Assembly (NCBI GenBank): GCA_027625915.1
Contig: JANTQA010000036.1
Span: 5,973,001 to 6,037,000, forward strand
DNA length: 64,000 nucleotides
Direction: 5' to 3'
From: Anaeramoeba flamelloides
Taxonomy: Eukaryota; Metamonada; Anaeramoebidae
Under the pieces are notes generated by a model, which searched no databases, was not told the origin of the DNA, and saw only the letters and a list, made by a program, of their open reading frames with translations. Position numbers and translations under genes: made by a program. How positions within the stretch are numbered: the stretch's first letter is position 1; each line of letters opens with the position of its first letter. Shown here one piece after another: positions 59,046-64,000 of this stretch.

Positions 59046-61207
59046 ATGAGTGCACTTGATCGATTAAAAAAAGACATTGAGTCACAAACAAATGGCAAAC
59101 CACAAATCAAAGGCCTCGTCAAAGGGCTCAAAGAAATCCAAGCTCTGAAGGATCTAGAGAGCATAGTAAAGTTTGCACAGAAAGTGCTTGACAAGCCAAG
59201 TCTGACTGAAAGTGATTTGCTGAACCCAAGTGGTGTTCAACTAATAAATTTCATCAATGTTGTCTCGCCGACCCCGCAGGTCCAAGTAATCCGAACGCCG
59301 CTGATCCAAGTACAGCAATCGAACAATTTGAATATGTACCAAAAGGTGCTTACAGAGGTTTTCCGCTATCCAAAAGAGTCTGTGTTTTCGATACCGTCTC
59401 TAATTGAAAAATCGCCGATTGCACAACGGCAATTAGTGCAATCGTTGGTTTGGATCAAGCTGCAAATCGAGACCTTTGGTACCGAAAGAGACGACTTCAT
59501 CCAGAAACGAACGATCACCCTGCTCACTAGCGGGCTCTTTGATCAGTTAGTATTAGGCAAACCAATTGACAAGGAGGTTTTCCAGAATTCATATTACCAA
59601 GGAAAGGAGGGGCTCTTTAAAAACCCCAAGCTTGAACTCAAAACAACAAGCCGCCAACAAAATGGGCTGTCTGATAGCTACGATTCCTCTGAGAGTGACA
59701 GCTCTGAGGGATCTGAATTTAATACGACGGGGAAACTGAAAAATTCAGAGGTGATAAGCGAAGAAAAGCTAAAGTCTAAAGAAGAATTCCTAAACAACAA
59801 AGAAATGGAAATCCAAAAGCAAAAGCGACGCTTTGAAAAGAAAATTCAAAAAAAAAAAAAACGAAAAAATAAAAGATTAAAGAAAAAAGAACTCAAATTA
59901 TTACAAAAGGAAAAATTCTTGCAGGAACAAGAAAAACTGTTACGAAAGGCAATAGAATTAGAAAATAGGGACAAACAAATTGAAATCCAAAACCAAAAAA
60001 ATGCCATGTATCAAAAAAAAAAAAAGACGGAGCTAAGTCTTGAATTGTTAGAGGAAGAAATGGAATTGAAAAAAAAGGAAAAAAATTTAAGTAAAAAAGA
60101 ACTTTCGTTAAAGCAAAAGCAAAATCTTTTTGATCAATCTAAAGGCAAAACCAAAATGAGGAACAAACAAAGGAACCCAAACGGCATTGAAAAGAGGGTT
60201 GCGAATGAGGAAAAGGGTTTTAGTTTTAGCAATGAGAGTGATGATAGTCTTGGCCTGGAAGCAGAATTAGAAAAGAGAGAGGGAACAAAGAAGAGGAAGC
60301 CATCAAAAAGATATTTTGGCAATTTGTCAAAAATCCAAGATAAGCAACAAACCCCACCAAAAAATGAAAATAATAAGATCGATGATGAATTTGTAAGTGT
60401 TGATCGCAATAACATGGCGAATAAAAAGAAAGGAAAAAAAGATATTAATAGTGGTTCTTCAAGTGATTTTGATGAATTTGTTGAAGTTGAAAATAAATAT
60501 TCGAATAGGCCAAATAATAAAAAAAACAAAAAAACAAAAAAGGCCACAAGGGCTTTGAAAACAAATAGTATTCAAGATTTGTTGCAGAAAAAAAACATGA
60601 ATAGCAAATCAAATAAAAATGAAAGATCAAAAAATTCTACTGACACCGTAAGCAAGAAATTAAAAGAAGATGAAGAAGATAGTGAAGATTCTGATTTTAA
60701 AGAAATTAATAAATTGGAAGAAAAATCTAATTTGAAAAAAGCAACCAAAAAAAAAAAATTGAAAAATCAAATTTATGGCAAGAAAGAAAAACGAAATAAA
60801 ATCAAAAAACCCACTAATACTTTAAACGGGAATGAAAATGCGATCGAAAATACTAATCAAAATGCAAATGAAAAGGAAAACAAGCATTCAAAAAAGATCA
60901 AAAAGATCGGAGCCAAAACAAAAGAACAGGATAAGAAAAAATATTTTTTAAATAAATCAGTATCTCTTTATGAACCCAATTCAAATAGACTAGGTGATTC
61001 CAACAAAAAGCTTCGAGGTTCAATTTCTGCTAATGAAATTTCCATGCAACTTGAGAAAAATCTGAATTTAAATGAAGGGAAGGCATTTCATAAAAATATC
61101 CAATCATCTAGCAGCCTAAAAAAAAAAAAAAAAAAAACATATCCCATTTCATCCTCACCAACATCACCGGACGAAGGCAAAGTAGAGTTAGGAAAATATA
61201 ATGGTAT

Positions 61208-61245
<38 letters not shown>

Positions 61246-63038
61246 TAAAATTAAGAAAAAAAAATTTAAATGAAATTGGATCAAGTATGGAATCGGATTT
61301 TAGCATCCATTCAAAAAATCGAAATAGAAATAGGTCAAGATCGGGTAGTTCTTTAAAAAAATCAGACAAATTCCAAAATGAAAACATCAAGAAAAAAAAA
61401 CTAATAAAAATTTTTGATACAATAGTATATCCCAATAGAAAATTAAGGACAAAGCTCGAAAGGAAACCATTTAATTCAAATGATTTTGGGTATTATATGG
61501 ACGAAAGAACAAGGATGAGAAATTTACTCTATAAAACTTTAAATATCAATAAGAAGGGTGCCAAGATAAGCTTTGATTCCTTAAACTTTTTGTCCATTCC
61601 TGAATATTTAACAAAAAACGGATTAGAGAGAGTCGATCCTGTCATCTCATCGTCGCATTATTCCAAAATAAGCGTGCCATTTTTATTTGACAAATATCAC
61701 CAGGAACAAAACAACCCATCCATTTTAGAAAATTTCTTTTTATTGAATAATTATGATCAATGGAAGAAGATCGATCTAAGCGACGTACCAAAAGAAACAC
61801 TGCAAGCCATTTCTCAACAAAAATCGGAATTTGAACAAGCATGGATCGATACTGTCAAATGGGCAAGAATGGGCAAGTCTGAATTCAGGATTAGGGTCGA
61901 TTTTTCAGGAAATTCGGAATTCCGAAATTGCAATTTACGGCTAAGCCGAAGGGGGTACCGGCTTTGGAGCACAATCCAGGGGTATTCCAAGACAACGAAG
62001 CACAAATGGGATTCCAACTTGGAATTGTATCTCGATCAAAGCGATATTAGGGTACTGTATATTGTTGATCAGAAGAACAAGGACTTTGTTGTAGCAAAGT
62101 TTTCGGATTTGAATCTCAAAAGATCTCTGATCATGCTATTGCTGCTCTATCGCCAAAGCAAAGGAAAGCATGCGCTAATTGGCAAAAATCCCGAGATTAA
62201 ATTTCTCAACCCAAAGACAGCCAACACCAAGATCTTCCCACCATTCAAAAAGCCCAAAAATAAAGAGTTTTTGAATTATTTACAAAATTGGCCGAAATGC
62301 AAAACACAATTCCCGCCGGTGCCTCGAAATATTACACAATTTGGAATCGGCAATAGAGAGGTGGAGATCGAGCAAATACACCAAGGCGTAACGCATTTCT
62401 ATGAGCAAGGCAGCGTCCATTTTTTTGTACACTTAATGATCAAAAGGGAATTCCCCTTTGAGCAGGGGTTTATGAAAATCGGGAAAGAAGGGGTCATGCT
62501 TGGCTATAAGGCAATTGAAATGAACGAAATCCAATTCGGTGAGGGCTTCGAGGCCGTGCCCTTCCCCAAGAATAAGAAGTTATTTTATCTCAATGCAGCC
62601 AACCTCGATGTGCCAAACTTTTTTAAATCAAAAAAAAAAATTAAACCAGCCGATCAAAATAATATAATAATCGCAGCTCATTCAAAAAAGGATCGAGATT
62701 TAATTCTAGCATCAATATTATATTTTTTAGAACAAAAAAAAATCCAACTCGCGCAATCGAAAGGAATAGAAACCTCGAAAAGGAATGCTTGGAAAACAAT
62801 TGAGCCTCAAATCGCTAATTTCAAAGGAATAAAAAGAATTGCTAAGAAAAAGCATACTAGCAATTCAAAGGATTCAAAAAACAAAAATTTAAAATCAAAA
62901 TCAAAATCGGAATTGAAATCGAAATCGAAATCGAAATCGAAATCGAAATCGAAATCGAAATCGAAATCGAAACCAAAACAAAAAAATAAAAAAAAAAAAA
63001 AAAGCAAATTAAAATCTCGTTCTCGTAGTACTAATAAA

Positions 63039-63074
<36 letters not shown>

Positions 63075-63896
63075 TATAATAGGTTTAGTTCTGAATCAAA
63101 AACAGATTATGATTATGAATCTGGTAATGAAATAGATAACGAAAAAAAATTTAGTTCTGAAGATGCCAACTCAAAATCAAATTCCAATTCGGATTCTGAT
63201 TTACATTCTAATTCTCATTCCAAATCTAACTCTAATTCTGAAAATGAAAATGACAATAAAAATGAAAATAAAAAAAATACTGAATTCAATTCTGAATATA
63301 ATAAGGAAAATACCAAGGAAGGAGGAAAGGGGAAAGAAAAGGAAAGGGGAAAGATTATTAAAGAGGAAAGGACCAAAGGGAAGGAAAATTATAGGAAAAC
63401 GAAACAGAAAAGGAAAAAGACAAAGAAAAGGAAAAAGGACAAGGACAAGGAAAAGGAAAAGGAAAGGGAAAAGGAAAAGGATAGGAAAATGAAAAATGAA
63501 AAACAAAAATCTTCAGGTACAGATTTTGTTGAAAGTAAAAAAGCAAAAAAAAATAAGGTTAAGAAGAAAATCCAACAAAGCTTTGTGGTGGACGACAGTA
63601 ACAGTGGCAAGGATCGGGATAGGGTTCGGAAAACCGAAAGGGAAAGGGAAAGGGAACGGAAAAGGAAAAGGAAAAGAGAAAGGGAAAAAAAAAAATTCAA
63701 CAAGTTTAAACAAGAAAAGATTTTATCCAGTGACAGTTCAGATGGCGATTCAGAATTCGCAAAGAAAGAATACTATAATATTGAAAGCTCCACTGGCAGC
63801 GAAGATGATTCAGATTCTTATCAAGAAAGCGATGGGGATTTGGCTGGTGAATTTATAAATCCAGAAACTAATTCAAATTCTGATGATGAGTTTTAG
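59046..63896 (+). CDS. Large Lys/Ser/Glu-rich protein with coiled coil and two PH-like domains
   Basis: One exon, 1616 codons, ends with TAG. Residues 1-195 look folded and mostly helical (LKKDIESQTNGKPQIKGLVK, later RQLVQSLVWIKLQIETFG) with no domain I recognise. Residues 240-362 are a basic coiled coil. Residues 365-790 are charged and likely disordered, with poly-Asp at about 723-732. Residues 922-1040 (WIDTVKWARMGKSEFRIRVD, then LRLSRRGYRLWSTIQGY) and 1112-1233 (VHFFVHLMIKREFPFEQGFM, then KIGKEGVMLGYK) share a beta-strand pattern that resembles PH folds, each closing on a helix (LIMLLLLYRQSK, LILASILYFLEQKK). The tail has SK dipeptides (1283-1312), SG dipeptides (1331-1343), Ser/Asn, then Lys/Glu/Arg runs and an acidic end. 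The two PH-like units are richer in G/C than the tail. Membrane or phosphoinositide binding is possible but unproven. Confidence 0.8.
62894..63076 (+). repeat. Coding minisatellites (AAATCG)n and (GGTTCT)n
   Basis: Within the 1616-aa gene, 62923-62972 is a six-base repeat encoding Ser-Lys and 63037-63075 a six-base repeat encoding Gly-Ser. Units are nearly identical in DNA, pointing to slippage growth that keeps the frame. Confidence 0.8.
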
Positions 63897-64000
63897 GAAA
63901 AATGAGATAATCTACTTTTTGAAAATTATTTGAATGTTTGCTTGCTTGTTTGTCTGTTTAGAAAATTAATCATTAATAAGAAAATAAAGAAACGTCGTCT
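63897..64000. other. 3' flank at the window edge
   Basis: AT-rich, with TTGCTTGCTTGTTTGTCTGT near 63937 and AATAAAG near 63983 that could act in 3' processing. No further gene start is seen. Confidence 0.3.

Noticed and set aside
1-64000. tRNA, rRNA, CRISPR array or bacterial defence system
   Set aside because: No cloverleaf with a TTCGA-type arm, no rRNA core sequence, no regularly spaced short repeat array and no defence genes were seen by eye; intron-containing genes show this is eukaryotic DNA. A covariance-model scan would settle the RNA genes.

Overview
This is nuclear DNA of an AT-rich, gene-sparse protist. The evidence is four short GT-AG introns with CTAAC-like sites before the acceptor, Asn/Lys-rich proteins, and long non-coding gaps full of decayed transposons. 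TAA, TAG and TGA all act as stops, so the code is standard. A chaperonin-60 with a short basic presequence implies a mitochondrion or mitochondrion-related organelle. The gene mix (giant ankyrin-BTB protein, PH-like/Lys-rich protein, ephrin-receptor-like cysteine modules, GPR1/FUN34/YaaH acetate transporter) reminds me of anaerobic amoeboid protists such as Anaeramoeba. That placement is inference only; no rRNA or other phylogenetic marker lies here.

Layout of the recognised genes: (1) 3617-4537 (-), a surface protein with two MAM/concanavalin-like modules and a hydrophobic C-terminal tail, 5' end unresolved. (2) 15018-16346 (+), a three-exon acetate/succinate transporter of 253 aa. (3) 23370-23972 (-), a type I membrane protein with cysteine-rich modules. 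(4) 30574-31715 (+), a two-exon protein with a UBA/TAP-C-like N-terminus. (5) 38989-41322 (-), a two-exon HSP60 of 552 aa. (6) 46021-53976 (+), a 2651-aa single-exon ankyrin protein with two C-terminal BTB domains. (7) 59046-63896 (+), a 1616-aa single-exon protein with coiled coil, two PH-like domains and long low-complexity tails. A small BTB relic lies at 57044-57378. The genes do not form an operon-like unit. The acetate carrier and HSP60 could both serve organelle-centred metabolism, but the window cannot prove a link.

The spaces between genes hold most of the structure. I see an 824-bp element with ~260-bp terminal inverted repeats (two good copies, two worn ends), an almost perfect 430-bp foldback, three copies of a ~600-bp TA-flanked element, two MITEs flanked by TAA, three more TA-flanked MITEs, three or more small foldbacks, four 3' fragments of one LINE family, a 221-bp tandem repeat split by a MITE, and a family of CGCGAT-rich arms. 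The clearest story is a three-level nest at 34380-38030: a 5'-truncated LINE with a 13-bp target duplication sits inside the 824-bp element, which sits inside a CGCGAT-armed element. With LINE and one duplication removed, the middle element is again exactly 824 bp.

I found no tRNA, rRNA, CRISPR, or defence/secretion system, and no convincing previously undescribed multi-gene system. The best candidates for novelty are the architecture of the 1616-aa protein, the C-terminal domain of the UBA-like protein, the transposon families, and several coding-like islands of unknown origin.
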